From assembly GCF_010993955.1 (NCBI RefSeq), contig NZ_WIXL01000003.1, positions 62,001 to 126,000 of the forward strand: 64,000 bases of DNA, given 5' to 3'. This document shows, piece after piece, positions 17,208 to 27,143 of this stretch. The notes below the pieces were generated by a model. That model saw only the letters and a list, made by a program, of their open reading frames with translations, was not told the DNA's origin and ran no database searches. How positions within the stretch are numbered: the first letter of the stretch is position 1; each line of letters starts with the position of its first letter. The stretch comes from Oceanobacillus halotolerans (GTDB taxonomy: Bacteria > Bacillota > Bacilli > Bacillales > Amphibacillaceae). The position numbers were made by a program, and so were the translations under genes.

Positions 17208-18776
17208 TTAAGATGTAATCCTATTTAACAACACTTTTACCCCATCTATAACATCCATAGGGGTTACACCAAAATGAGATAGTTTTTTTGCTTTTTCTTC
17301 TGCTGACCTAGCATGAAGATAACTAGCACTAATCATTGCATCCAGTGGTGAGACACCTTGTGCAAGAAAAGCTGTAATTAATCCTGTTAAGATGTCACCA
17401 CTCCCACCTTTTCCGAGTGCATCATGGCCATGCGGATTAATGTACAGTGTCCCAGATGGTGTAGCGATAATCGGACGATGACCTTTTAACAGGACATAGA
17501 TGCCATATTTTTGAGCGAATGTTTTGGCCACGTCAAGTCGATTTGCTTCGACTTCAGCGACAGTTGTGTCCATAAGTCTAGCCATTTCACCAGGATGTGG
17601 TGTAAGTATTATGTCTCCTTTATAATCCTGAATGTCCTGTAAACGATGTCTTGTAAAGGAAATTGCATCGGCATCAATCACAAGTGTTTGGGTATCTAAT
17701 TTTGAAAAGAGTGCTTCCAGCCACATCTGTCCGCTAGAAAACTGACTCATACCTGGACCAATAGCAATTGTACCGGTTTTTGGTAATTGTGGTATGAGTG
17801 TATCCACCGCTTCAGGTATCAGATGTCCCGCTTCATCAGGTAACGGCAATAACAACAATTCTGGATTTTGTGCTGCAATCATTGGGTAAATCGAGTCTGG
17901 TATAGCAATTGTTACAAGTCCAGCACCTGTATGAAATGCTGCTTTGGCTGTATACATTGGTGCTCCAACAAAGTGACGTGAACCACCAATTACAAGTGCA
18001 TGTCCAAATGTACCTTTATGTCCATGAGGTGGACGTTTTGGAAGAGAAGCATTCACTTTTTGTTCTGTTATGATTTCAGGTAGTTTGGTGTTGAGTTGAT
18101 TGCCGATCGTTGTTGGTACGGAAATATCACATACTTTCCACTCCCCAACATATCGCGGACCATCTTGTAGAAAGAATCCATTTTTTGGACAAACAAAGGT
18201 AACGGTCTTTGATGCTTGAATAGCGATGTTCTCTACTTTGCCAGTATCACTATTCACACCAGACGGAATATCCACAGCGATAATAGGCTTCTCACCAGAG
18301 AATTGATTCACCATCGAAATAATTTCTGCTATTGGTTCTCGTACCGCACCACGAACCCCTGTACCTAGTATTGCATCCACGATGATATCTGCTTGGGTTA
18401 GTTGTTGTTGCAAGTCATCCAACGAATGGTCATGAAGGGAATATACTGGTAATCCTCGATTCATATATACATCATAATGAGTTTTGGCATCCCCTTTTAA
18501 GCGATCTTTATCGGCAAGTAGCCATACATGTGATGGAAAGCCTGCATCCACTAGCCTTCTTCCTATGACAAACCCATCACCACCATTATTCCCCCCACCA
18601 ACAAGCACAACAATATTTGTGTGTGATTTCGATGAGATCATTTTGGCGGTCGTTCTCATTATTTCCTCGACCACACGGACACCTGCATTTTCCATTAACA
18701 CAACACCAGGTAACCCCAATCTATTGATCGTATAATCATCCATTTCTTTCATTTCTTTTTGTCCTGCACTAAACAT
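17208..18776 (-). CDS. nnr: Bifunctional NAD(P)H-hydrate epimerase / ADP-dependent dehydratase
   Basis: A metabolite-repair enzyme of 522 residues. The N-terminal YjeF domain (epimerase) has VGGGNNGGDGFVIGR and the aspartate of VDAILGTG; the C-terminal ribokinase-like domain (dehydratase, from ~residue 245) has GHKGTFGHALVIGGS, TPHPGEMARL and the signature NPHGHDALGKGGSGDILTG. Together they reset damaged NADHX/NADPHX. I use the ATG at 18776, which matches where the family begins and follows GGGGGAAGG; an upstream in-frame extension of 19 codons has no family match. The next gene upstream on the strand is mgtE. Confidence 0.93.
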   Translation of the reverse strand: MFSAGQKEMKEMDDYTINRLGLPGVVLMENAGVRVVEEIMRTTAKMISSKSHTNIVVLVGGGNNGGDGFVIGRRLVDAGFPSHVWLLADKDRLKGDAKTHYDVYMNRGLPVYSLHDHSLDDLQQQLTQADIIVDAILGTGVRGAVREPIAEIISMVNQFSGEKPIIAVDIPSGVNSDTGKVENIAIQASKTVTFVCPKNGFFLQDGPRYVGEWKVCDISVPTTIGNQLNTKLPEIITEQKVNASLPKRPPHGHKGTFGHALVIGGSRHFVGAPMYTAKAAFHTGAGLVTIAIPDSIYPMIAAQNPELLLLPLPDEAGHLIPEAVDTLIPQLPKTGTIAIGPGMSQFSSGQMWLEALFSKLDTQTLVIDADAISFTRHRLQDIQDYKGDIILTPHPGEMARLMDTTVAEVEANRLDVAKTFAQKYGIYVLLKGHRPIIATPSGTLYINPHGHDALGKGGSGDILTGLITAFLAQGVSPLDAMISASYLHARSAEEKAKKLSHFGVTPMDVIDGVKVLLNRITS

Positions 18777-18849
18777 AGTCCTTCCCCCTCTCTCACCTCT
18801 ACTTCTTCTAAACCCATTATAAACCATATCCAACCATCATACAGAACCC

Positions 18850-18900
18850 TCAGAACTCATTCGACATAAACCGGCAAAATACGGGTGGTGACAGGCACCT
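18850..18900 (-). repeat. Stop-codon-linked short repeat (GTGCCTGTCAC family), copy 1
   Basis: On the minus strand the mgtE stop TAG is directly followed by GTGCCTGTCACC, then CCCG and, about 20 bases on, TGTCGAATGA. The same arrangement occurs after the PAS-GGDEF gene (42003-42047). GGTG and CACC can pair as a short hairpin. Confidence 0.6.
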
Positions 18901-20248
18901 ACAAAAGGAAGATGGTGGCGATGCCGAAGTAGATGAGTAGGGATAGAATGTCGTTAATGGTTGTGATGAGTGGCCCAGATGCGATGGCCGGGTCTATGTT
19001 AATCTTATATAAAATAAGCGGAATAATCGTTCCAGCAAGAGTCCCGATAATGAGTGTCAATAGTAATGAACTACCAACGACAATCCCTAAGCTAAGACTT
19101 CCCTGCCAAAAATAAGCAATACCTAAGATTAACAAACCACATACAACCCCAATAATGATTCCGACTCGTAATTCTCGAAACACTAACTTCAGTAATTGTT
19201 TGAAGTTTACATCATTGGTAATTAATCCTCGTACAACAACTGCTAGTGACTGTGTCCCCGTGTTTCCTGTCATACCAGCAATCATTGGCATAAAGAAAGT
19301 GAGTGCAACAACTTGTGCAAGGGTATCTTCAAATCCGCTAATTATACTCCCAGATACTAATCCGATAAACAATAACAAAATTAGCCACGGCAAACGTCTA
19401 TAGGCAGCTACAAATGGCTTTGTATTAAAATCAATCGCTTTACCAGAAGCAGATAATTTTTCAATATCTTCATTTGCTTCTCGAATCACAACATCAATTA
19501 CATCATCAACTGTCACAACCCCAACTAAGGTGTTATCTTCATCTACTATTGGGATTGATACGAAATCATATCGACTGATTAAGGTTGCAACTTCCTCTTG
19601 ATCAGTATAAGCATCTACTTTTACTAGCCTTGTAAACATAATATTTTCAATTGTATCGTGCAAATCAGCTAACAATAAATCTTTATACGAAACAACTCCG
19701 ACTAATTTTTTATGCTCATCAATCACATATAGATAATTTAAGTACTCCGCTAATTCTGCAAAGTGCTTTAATTTATCAACTGCTTCTCTCACCGTATACT
19801 TTTTTTGAATCCAAACAAACCGGTTGTTCATAATACGACCAGCGGTTTCTGGTGGATAATTAAGGAGATTTTTTACAACTGCGATCTCCTCTTTTTTCAT
19901 TTCAGATAAGAGCTCTTCCATCTTTTCTGGCTCAAGATTCACCAATAATGTAGCTAAATCATCGTTTTCCATTAAATCTAGCACTTTTGTTGACTTTTCA
20001 ATTCCCAGCTTATGTAACACGTCTAACTGATCTTCTTTTTCCAATTCTTGAATAACATCTGTCAATTGTTCAATCGATAAAAAAAGAACAAATTTATTAC
20101 GGTATTTAATCGGTAAATGAATATATAATTGCGCTAAATCATATGGTTGTATTTCATTAATATGCTGTTGGAACTCCTCCCGATCACCCTCTGTAAGAGC
20201 TCTAGCTAACTCACTTACTATTTCATTTTCCTGTAGTGATAAAGTCAC
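18899..20248 (-). CDS. mgtE: Magnesium transporter MgtE
   Basis: Mg2+ channel of about 449 residues. The MgtE N-domain (~1-125) precedes two CBS domains (~130-255; motifs YLYVIDEHKKLVGVV and SIPIVDEDNTLVGVV) that act as the Mg-sensing gate. Five membrane helices follow from ~280, including the pore motif region GMTGNTGTQSLAVVVRGL. I favour the GTG at 20248, placed five bases after AGGTGA, over the GTG three codons earlier. No Mg riboswitch is visible in the 100 bases upstream. The stop codon lies in a short dispersed repeat. Confidence 0.93.
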   Translation of the reverse strand: MTLSLQENEIVSELARALTEGDREEFQQHINEIQPYDLAQLYIHLPIKYRNKFVLFLSIEQLTDVIQELEKEDQLDVLHKLGIEKSTKVLDLMENDDLATLLVNLEPEKMEELLSEMKKEEIAVVKNLLNYPPETAGRIMNNRFVWIQKKYTVREAVDKLKHFAELAEYLNYLYVIDEHKKLVGVVSYKDLLLADLHDTIENIMFTRLVKVDAYTDQEEVATLISRYDFVSIPIVDEDNTLVGVVTVDDVIDVVIREANEDIEKLSASGKAIDFNTKPFVAAYRRLPWLILLLFIGLVSGSIISGFEDTLAQVVALTFFMPMIAGMTGNTGTQSLAVVVRGLITNDVNFKQLLKLVFRELRVGIIIGVVCGLLILGIAYFWQGSLSLGIVVGSSLLLTLIIGTLAGTIIPLILYKINIDPAIASGPLITTINDILSLLIYFGIATIFLL

Positions 20249-20348
20249 GATATTCACCTACCTCATTTTTATCTTAGAAGACACTAAAATAGGATACCCA
20301 AAAATGGTGTAGTTTACCGCAATGAATCCCTATTTTTGTTGGCTCAAA

Positions 20349-21333
20349 TTAGTGAATATAAAAACTAGCACCATCTATAATTTCCACCTCTGAATATTGT
20401 TTTAGATCCTCCATTAATTTAAATAAGGCATCATCTTTTTGTTTGACTTCGATCATACAATCGATTTCACTAACACTTCCTTTTATGGTACGCAAAAATC
20501 CCATAAACATATCGGAATTCACATAATCAGCAAGTGCACGAAATTTCTGCTTAGATCGTGGACTGGAAATATGCATCTTTACTGGTAGTTCAGATAAACG
20601 CCATGTTCCTAACACACGATCCCATGCTTTTTCCCATTTCCCATTCTCTGGACAATTGGCTAAATGATGATGGTAGTCAAAAATCATTGGAATCGACAAC
20701 TTTTCACATAAATATAACGTGTCCCATAAGGTAAATACCTTATCATCATTTTCCAGCATAATCATCGATTGTAAATCAGTCGGGACCATTTTTCTTTATC
20801 ACCATACCCACCACCAACATGTAATACACAGCGGTGTGTCTGTTTCATCCCCATTCCTTTCAATAACCTGTAATGAAGCCGTAATGTATGGATAGCATTT
20901 TGTAAAACATACTTTCCAAGTGAATTAAGTAATACAAAATGATCTGGATGGAAATCAACTCTGAATTGCTCATGCTCATCTAGGAAAGACTTGATCTGAT
21001 TAATGAATCCTTTACGGCTCTCATATAATCCCATCCTTCTAATTCAGGATGAGTTGCTAATGGAATGAGTTTAGATGAAAGTCGAAAAAAATGAATATCA
21101 TGCGCAAGGTTATGTCGTAATAAACGTAAGCAATTCGTTAAATTTGTGTTTGCAAGTTGCTCCAGCTTATGAATTGCTGCTTGTCGGTCTTCCATTTTAG
21201 AAAATGTTGCATAGGTCATTGTTTTCGATGGAGAAGCGTTTTGTACATGAACACTCATTGCAACATATCCAAGACGTACAAAAGTCAAAAAGAACACTCC
21301 CTCTACATTTTCCTTTAGATGAAGTGTTCCCAT
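20349..21333 (-). pseudogene. uvsE: UV damage endonuclease UvsE, frameshifted
   Basis: Three consecutive pieces in three frames together cover a UvsE-type endonuclease, which nicks 5' to UV photoproducts. The first piece (from 21333) carries the N-terminus to THPELEGWDY. The frame then shifts near 21020 into the piece with FRVDFHPDHFVLL and HVGGGYGDKEK. The frame shifts again near 20785 into VPTDLQSMIMLENDDK and the rest. At the second junction roughly eight to ten codons present in normal UvsE also seem missing, so this is not a single-base sequencing slip. Histidine and glutamate metal ligands are split across frames; the product should be inactive. Confidence 0.88.
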
Positions 21334-21350
21334 AATCCTATTTTTACCTG

Positions 21351-24042
21351 TTAACTAGTCTGCTTTATTTTTCGGGTAATGCCTTTTTCTATTTCTACTG
21401 CAGTAAACACGAGAATGCCAAGTAATAGAGGATATCCCCATTCTGCTAATTCCATTGGTGCAGTACCTAGTGCTGTATTCAAAAAAGGTACATATGTGAT
21501 GGCCAGTTGAAATAATACTAATAAACCAGATACCAGAAAGGCAATTTTATTGGCAAAAAAATCTTTCCCAATAGCTGGTGCTAGCTCATTTCGACAGTTA
21601 AACAAATAAACCATTTCAGCAAACACAATTGCGTTTAGAACAATCGTCTGTACATCTGTATGTGTATATCCATTATTGGTTAAGTTCGTAAACATGTACA
21701 AACAACTCAGCCCTACAATCAGGGAAACATACACGATTCGAAATAGATAATAGGAATTGAGTAACGCTGTTTTTCGTCTCCGTGGTGGTCTATTCATAGC
21801 CCCTTTTTCAATTCCTTCAAAAGCTAATGCCATCGCAATTGTGACTGCCGTTATCATATTGACCCATAAAATTTGTACTGGGGATAAAGCCATAGACATG
21901 CCCATCACAATGCTACCAGCTACTAATATTGCCTCAGCACCATTTGTCGGTAAAATAAACAGAATGGTCTTTTTCAAATTATCATAGACTCTTCTACCTT
22001 CTTCAACTGCATTGATAATCGTTTTGAAATTATCATCAACCAGTACCATTTTAGAAGCATCTTTGGCAACCTCGGTACCTTTAATTCCCATGGCAACTCC
22101 TATATCCGCTTTTTTCAAAGATGGTGCATCATTCACACCATCACCAATCATGGAACAAACCTCACCATTTTTCTGAAGTGCATCGACTAACCGCAATTTA
22201 GTATGTGGGCTTGTACGTGCAAAAATATCATAACGCATCACAACATCACTTAGCTCGTTGTCATCAAGTGCGTCAATCGACTTTCCATCAATTGCACCAT
22301 GACCATTTCCAATTCCTAATTGTTTCCCAATCGCATAAGCTGTTTCAGGATGATCTCCTGTAATCATTTTCACGCGAATGCCAGCATTTTTACACTCCTC
22401 CACCGCAGCAATTGCTTCTTCTCTCGGTGGATCCATAATTCCTGCTAAGCCAAGGAACACGACATCATCTTGAAGGTCACTATGATCAATACTTGTTACA
22501 TTTGGACCAACTTTTTTGTATGCAGCACCTATGACTCGTTCTCCTCGTTGTGCCAGTTTCTTCATTTTTTCTTCCCATTTCTTACGATTAAAAGCTTGTG
22601 TCGAAGAAGTGTCAGTCGCCTCATGTGTCGCCATATCAAATAATTCGATCTGGAGCACCTTTTGTGAAAATATAATTTTCGCCATAAAAAGTCGTTAACA
22701 CTGCCATATACTTATATTCCGAATCAAACGGAATTTTTGAAGTGATAGTTAGTTTTGGTAGTTGTCCACTTACTTTCTCCGCTAATGTCATCAAAGAACC
22801 ATCTGTTGGTTCACCATTCATTACCCACTGTCCATTATCTTTTGTCAGACTGGAATCATTAGCTGTTCGTACACATAATAACAATTTCATTAATTGCGGA
22901 TGCTCGTCTATGACTATCTCTTTACCATGTTGTTGTATTTTCCCCTCAGGAGAATACCCTAACCCACTTACTTCATACGTATCATTTGTCGTCTCGACTG
23001 ACCGAACTGTCATTTCATTTTTCGTTAGGGTTCCTGTTTTATCCGAGCAAATAACAGAAACTGATCCAAGGGTTTCCACAGAAGGTAGATTACGAACAAT
23101 CGCTTTACGCTTAACCATATTTTGGACACCAATCGCTAATATAATGGACATAATAGCTGGTAGTCCCTCTGGAATGGCAGCTACAATTAAAGCAATAACA
23201 GAGAGTGCTAATTCACCTAGTTTATAGTCACGTAAAAAGTAAGCAAAAACAAAAATAAACAGACCAATAGCTAAAATCGCGATCGTTAATTGACGACCAA
23301 ATGTCGCTGTTTGCTCTAGTAATGGTGTTTTATGATCATCCACTGCTGCCAAGGATTGATTAATTTTTCCTAGTTCTGTTTGGTCCCCTACTGCGACAAC
23401 AACTCCAATCCCAGTTCCAGACGAAATAGAGGTACCAGAAAACACCATATTAAGTTGGTCACCGAGCACTGTTTCCTCTTCTATCGGCTTCGTAGATTTT
23501 TCGACAGAGATTGATTCTCCTGTTAACGTAGATTCTTCAGCAGTTAAATGATGGCAAGTTATTAATCGACAATCAGCAGGCACCTTGTCACCTGGGCTTA
23601 ATAAGAGGATATCCCCCACTACTAAATCAGCGGCATCTATTTCCTTCCGCTCCCCATCTCGAATAACATTTGCATGAGGAGAAAGCATATTTTTAATCGC
23701 ATCAAGTGCTTTTTCGGCTTTATTTTCTTGAATATATCCAATGGTCGCATTAATAATAATAACCATCCCAATCACGACTGTATCAATATAGTGTCCTAAT
23801 AGGAGCGTAATAATGGCTGCGACAATTAGGACATAAATCAATACATCGTGAAATTGTTTGATAAACTTCATGACGTTTGATTCTTTTTTTCGTTATGTTA
23901 AATGATTGGTACCAAATTGTTCCTTCCTTTGTTTGATGTCAGTTGACCGCAGTCCTTTCGTGCCATCTGTCTGAAGTTCATCTAAAACCGTTTCAACGTC
24001 AACTTGATACCATTTTCGTTTGTTATCCCTATCTACATTCAT
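21351..24042 (-). pseudogene. Calcium-type P-type ATPase, broken by an ochre codon and a frameshift
   Basis: The gene starts at ATG 24042 (GGAG eight bases upstream) and would encode about 897 residues, normal for a SERCA-like cation pump. The first 49 codons (MNVDRDNKRKWYQVDVETVL...) end in TAA at 23893-23895, in frame with the continuing sequence RKKESN and the first membrane helices. The core has TGES, AAIPEGLPA in M4 and the phosphorylation site DKTGTLT. A frameshift near 22645, inside KGAPDRI/ELFDM, moves the P-domain and last six helices (GDGVNDAP, then M5-M10) to another frame. Two independent lesions make inactivation likely. Internal starts at 23871 and 22685 are not preceded by convincing ribosome sites. 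Confidence 0.9.
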
Positions 24043-24177
24043 GAACACCACTCCTTTTGAGAAGGATCTCTTCGTATTCTTTTTTCGTTTTTAACGTCGC
24101 AACTTCTATAAAGTGTTCATTAACTTTGGTCTGCTCGCTTTCTTTCTCGTGATGGAAGAATGCTTGGAATTCACTCC

Positions 24178-24289
24178 GGCAGAATACTTGCTTTCCGCGG
24201 GAACGGCCTCAGCCTCCTCGGAAGCAAAAAATGCTTCCTGCGGGGTCTTCGGACACGTGCTGTTCCCGCAGGAGTCTCCGTATTCTGCC
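24178..24289 (+). repeat. Bipartite palindromic repeat, type I part (locus 1)
   Basis: GC-rich element with core CTTTCCGCGGGAAC ... CCGCAGGAGTC, bounded by the perfect 10-bp inverted repeat GGCAGAATAC / GTATTCTGCC. An inner hairpin CTCGGAAGC...GCTTCC is present. It is followed 139 bases later by a type II part. Confidence 0.75.
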
Positions 24290-24428
24290 TCCGCTATGGC
24301 GCTCTATTCCGTTCTTTATTAAAAGAAAATATTGCTATACCTTTTGTAAAAACAAGTGTCTGAACTCCAATATACAAATTGTTTTACAATAACAGTAATA
24401 AGAATTAGGTAAGCACAAAATCAGCGGA

Positions 24429-24595
24429 AGAAAGACACGGAGACTCCTGCGGGAGGATAGGCCTCGGTGAGACCCCGTAGAGACGACAGTCTCGAGGAGG
24501 CTCACCAGACGCCCGCGGTAAAGTAGACACTGTGAAAACGAAAAGTTTGAACAGATGTTGCACTTATGCTCCTGGTGAAAGCGTAGTGTCTTTCT
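24429..24595 (+). repeat. Bipartite palindromic repeat, type II part (locus 1)
   Basis: Core GGAGACTCCTGCGGGAG ... GGTGAGACCCC ... GAGGAGGCTCACC ... CCCGCGG, bounded by the perfect 10-bp inverted repeat AGAAAGACAC / GTGTCTTTCT. It contains an insertion of about 62 bases (near 24519-24580) that is absent from the copy at 36703. The rest of the 24043-24744 gap shows no gene. Confidence 0.75.
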
Positions 24596-24744
24596 GAGCG
24601 AGTAATAGCACAAGCACAACATTTCATTTCAGAATTAATACGCATAATCTACCAACTATTCATTAAGATTTATACTTGAAAAAGCAACAATCTTTTAGAA
24701 AACCGCGTTTGAGAAAGATTGATGGAAAGAAGGTGTCTATTAGA

Positions 24745-25716
24745 TCAATAGGCACCAGCATAACCATGTACGCTTTCAGCAATAACCCTTGTTCCAACAA
24801 CACCATCTAACGCTTCTGATGCATGTTCTAGGGACGTAATAATCGCTTCTCTTTCATCCCTAGAATCTGCAAAGTCAATTGCTGCCTGTACCTTGGGCAA
24901 CATACTACCAGGTGCAAAATGATCTTCTTTCATATAATGGTGTAATGCCTTGGAACTAATGGTGGTTAAAGGTGCTTCTTTATCGGTACCAAAATGAATA
25001 TAAGCATGATCCACTTCCGTCAACATCATTAACACATCTGCATCAATTGCTTCAGCTAGTTTTAAAGAGGCAAAGTCCTTATCAATGACTGCTTCAATTC
25101 CGACATACCTTCCGCGATTATAATAGACGGGAACTCCTCCGCCACCTGCAGCGATTACAATATGGTCATGCTCTAGCATCGTATCAATTATAGGGTGTTC
25201 CAATATAGCTACTGGTTGTGGGGATGGAACGACTTTACGCCAGCCTCTACCTGCGTCTTCTACATACGTTTCGCCAGTTTCCTCCATTAATGCTTTTGCT
25301 TCTTCCGCTGAATAAAATGGACCAATTGGTTTAGAAGGATTCAAAAAGGCGATATCCATTGGATCTACTTCTACTCTTGTAATGATAGGTGCAACCTGTT
25401 TAGCGATACCATGTTCCTTTAGACGCAAGTCGATTGCATTTGCCAACCAATAGCCAATCATTCCTTGACTCATAGCACCACATGTGTCGAGTGGCATTGC
25501 AGGGTTTTGTGGAGATTCAGCCTGTACTTGCTGTAAATAGATATTCCCTACTTGAGGGCCATTTCCATGTGTGATCACGACTTGATGTCCTTCCTCAATA
25601 AGTTTAACGAGCTGAATTGCTGTCATTTCTAACTTTTTTTGCTGTGCTCGTGCGGTACCATCACCAGATTTGATTGAATTTCCTCCAAGTGCCACTACTA
25701 TTTTTTTCTGCCTCAT
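24745..25716 (-). CDS. arcC: Carbamate kinase
   Basis: Last enzyme of the arginine deiminase route: carbamoyl phosphate + ADP gives ATP, CO2 and ammonia. The 323 residues carry the amino-acid-kinase fold motifs VALGGNSI, THGNGPQVG, AAGGGGVPV and the ATP-binding segment EAVIDKDFASLKLAE. It is the most distal gene of the arc cluster and is separated from arcB by 309 bases containing a strong palindromic repeat. AGGTGA precedes the ATG. A hairpin formed by the last codons and following bases (about 24733-24757) may end transcription. Confidence 0.95.
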   Translation of the reverse strand: MRQKKIVVALGGNSIKSGDGTARAQQKKLEMTAIQLVKLIEEGHQVVITHGNGPQVGNIYLQQVQAESPQNPAMPLDTCGAMSQGMIGYWLANAIDLRLKEHGIAKQVAPIITRVEVDPMDIAFLNPSKPIGPFYSAEEAKALMEETGETYVEDAGRGWRKVVPSPQPVAILEHPIIDTMLEHDHIVIAAGGGGVPVYYNRGRYVGIEAVIDKDFASLKLAEAIDADVLMMLTEVDHAYIHFGTDKEAPLTTISSKALHHYMKEDHFAPGSMLPKVQAAIDFADSRDEREAIITSLEHASEALDGVVGTRVIAESVHGYAGAY

Positions 25717-25839
25717 TTAAATCACCTCGCTAAGTTTGGAAAGGAGAAAGCAGAAAGAATCCTTCTCCCTTTGTTCTTTAGAAAACCATAATAATTTTGA
25801 CCTATGGATAACTGAACAACAGGAATTGCCATGTTTAGC

Positions 25840-26015
25840 TCCAGCAACAAGCGACTAGTGAGACTTCCCTCACCTCCGTACGACGACCCGGATGGTCTAG
25901 TATCGGCGTTGGTCACAGGACGTGACCAACGCCGATAAAGTCAACATAGACTCCCTGTGGTCGCCGTATTTCCTTTATCTCCTACGGCTCAGTCCAGTCC
26001 GTACGTCGCTAATCA
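25840..26015. repeat. GC-rich repeat with a 15-bp hairpin between arcB and arcC
   Basis: A perfect 15-bp stem (25902-25916 with 25922-25936) with loop AGGAC, in a GC-rich block that also holds TAGTATCGGCGTTGG and CACAGGAC. Related text occurs at about 60595-60640 and 63415-63455. Its place inside the arc transcription unit suggests it could dampen or process the arcC part of the message. The stem is not followed by a T run on the minus strand. Confidence 0.65.
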
Positions 26016-26025
26016 CTTTCATTCT

Positions 26026-27024
26026 TTATTTACCATTTGTTGCTGCCATTACGGCTTTAATCGTATGCAAACGGTTTTCTGCTTCATCAAATACAACAGA
26101 ATTTTTACTTTGGAATACGTCATCTGTTACTTCCATTGCAGTTAAACCAAATTTTTCATATACATCTCGGCCGACTTCTGTCTCTAAGTCATGAAAGCTT
26201 GGTAGACAGTGTAGAAAAAGAACATTGTCATTACCTGTTTTCTCTAGCATTTCTTGATTGACTTGATATGGTAATAGCAAATCTATTCGTTGCTGGAATT
26301 GATCTTCTTCCCCCATTGAAACCCAGACATCGGTATAAATGGCATCTGCTCCTTCAACTGCTTCATCAACATCTGCTGTGACCATTACCTTTGCTTTCGT
26401 TTCTTTTGCGATAATACGAGCTTGTGCTACTATTTCTTTATCTGGGAATAGTTCTTTTGGAGAACAGATACGGATATCCATCCCGACTTTGGCTCCCCCA
26501 ATTAATAGACTAGTCGCTACATTATTTCTTCCATCTCCAACATACACTAGCTGAATCCCTTTCAAATGACCTAGATTCTCTTTAATCGTTAAAAAATCTG
26601 CTAGTATTTGCGTTGGGTGAAATTCATTCGTTAGTCCGTTCCAGACAGGAACACCAGCATATTCTCCTAAAGCTTCTACCGTTTCCTGATCAAATCCGCG
26701 AAACTGAATGCCGTCGAACATTCGTCCTAATACAATCGCTGTATCACGAACAGATTCTTTTTTTCCAAATTGGATATCATTTTTCCCTAAATATTCAGGG
26801 TGTGCACCTAAATCCACACATGCAACGGTAAATGCGCATCTTGTTCTGGTGGAAGGTTTCTCAAAAAGTAGTGCAACGTTTTGTCCGGCTAAATATTGGT
26901 GAACAATACCTGCTTGTTTCTTATTTTTTAAATCCTGTGCAAAATCAATAAGCTCGTTTATTTCTTTCTCTGAGAAATCGGTTAGTTTTAGGAAATTACG
27001 ACCATATAAATTTGGTTTTAACAT
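26026..27024 (-). CDS. arcB: Ornithine carbamoyltransferase (catabolic type by context)
   Basis: A 332-residue carbamoyltransferase. It has the carbamoyl-phosphate loop KPSTRTR (residues ~54-60), the ornithine-loop motif HCLPSFHD (~275) and [12 protein letters not shown]. Phosphorolysis of citrulline yields ornithine and carbamoyl phosphate for ArcC. Anabolic ArgF is the alternative, but placement between the ArcD-type carrier and arcC supports the catabolic role. GAGGAGG precedes the ATG. Confidence 0.94.
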   Translation of the reverse strand: MLKPNLYGRNFLKLTDFSEKEINELIDFAQDLKNKKQAGIVHQYLAGQNVALLFEKPSTRTRCAFTVACVDLGAHPEYLGKNDIQFGKKESVRDTAIVLGRMFDGIQFRGFDQETVEALGEYAGVPVWNGLTNEFHPTQILADFLTIKENLGHLKGIQLVYVGDGRNNVATSLLIGGAKVGMDIRICSPKELFPDKEIVAQARIIAKETKAKVMVTADVDEAVEGADAIYTDVWVSMGEEDQFQQRIDLLLPYQVNQEMLEKTGNDNVLFLHCLPSFHDLETEVGRDVYEKFGLTAMEVTDDVFQSKNSVVFDEAENRLHTIKAVMAATNGK

Positions 27025-27069
27025 GGTAATTCCTCCTCATTTTGCAAATAGTTTTTTAGATTATGTTGC

Positions 27070-27112
27070 TTTTCCAGGTCCCGGGAAGCGGTTTTTGCTT
27101 TCGTTATCTAGC
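27070..27112. repeat. Fragment of the nested repeat (junction remnant)
   Basis: The stretch GAAGCGGTTTTTGCTTTCG followed by TTATCTAGCTTC matches the left junction of the nested insertion at 63608-63634. It is a fragment lying between the arcB and carrier genes. Confidence 0.5.
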
Positions 27113-27143
27113 TTCGATTGTTATAAAACACAGAATAATTTAG

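Noticed and set aside
20150-20348. Mg2+-sensing riboswitch (M-box) before mgtE
   Set aside because: Only about 100 bases separate mgtE from uvsE and no M-box-like conserved folds were seen.
24160-24363. Open frames of 60-70 codons inside GC-rich repeats (also at 36487-36904 and 63250-63462)
   Set aside because: They follow the repeat cores, lack ribosome sites and differ in frame between copies; explained by the repeats.
25902-25936. Intrinsic terminator between arcB and arcC
   Set aside because: The stem is strong but is not followed by a T run on the coding strand.
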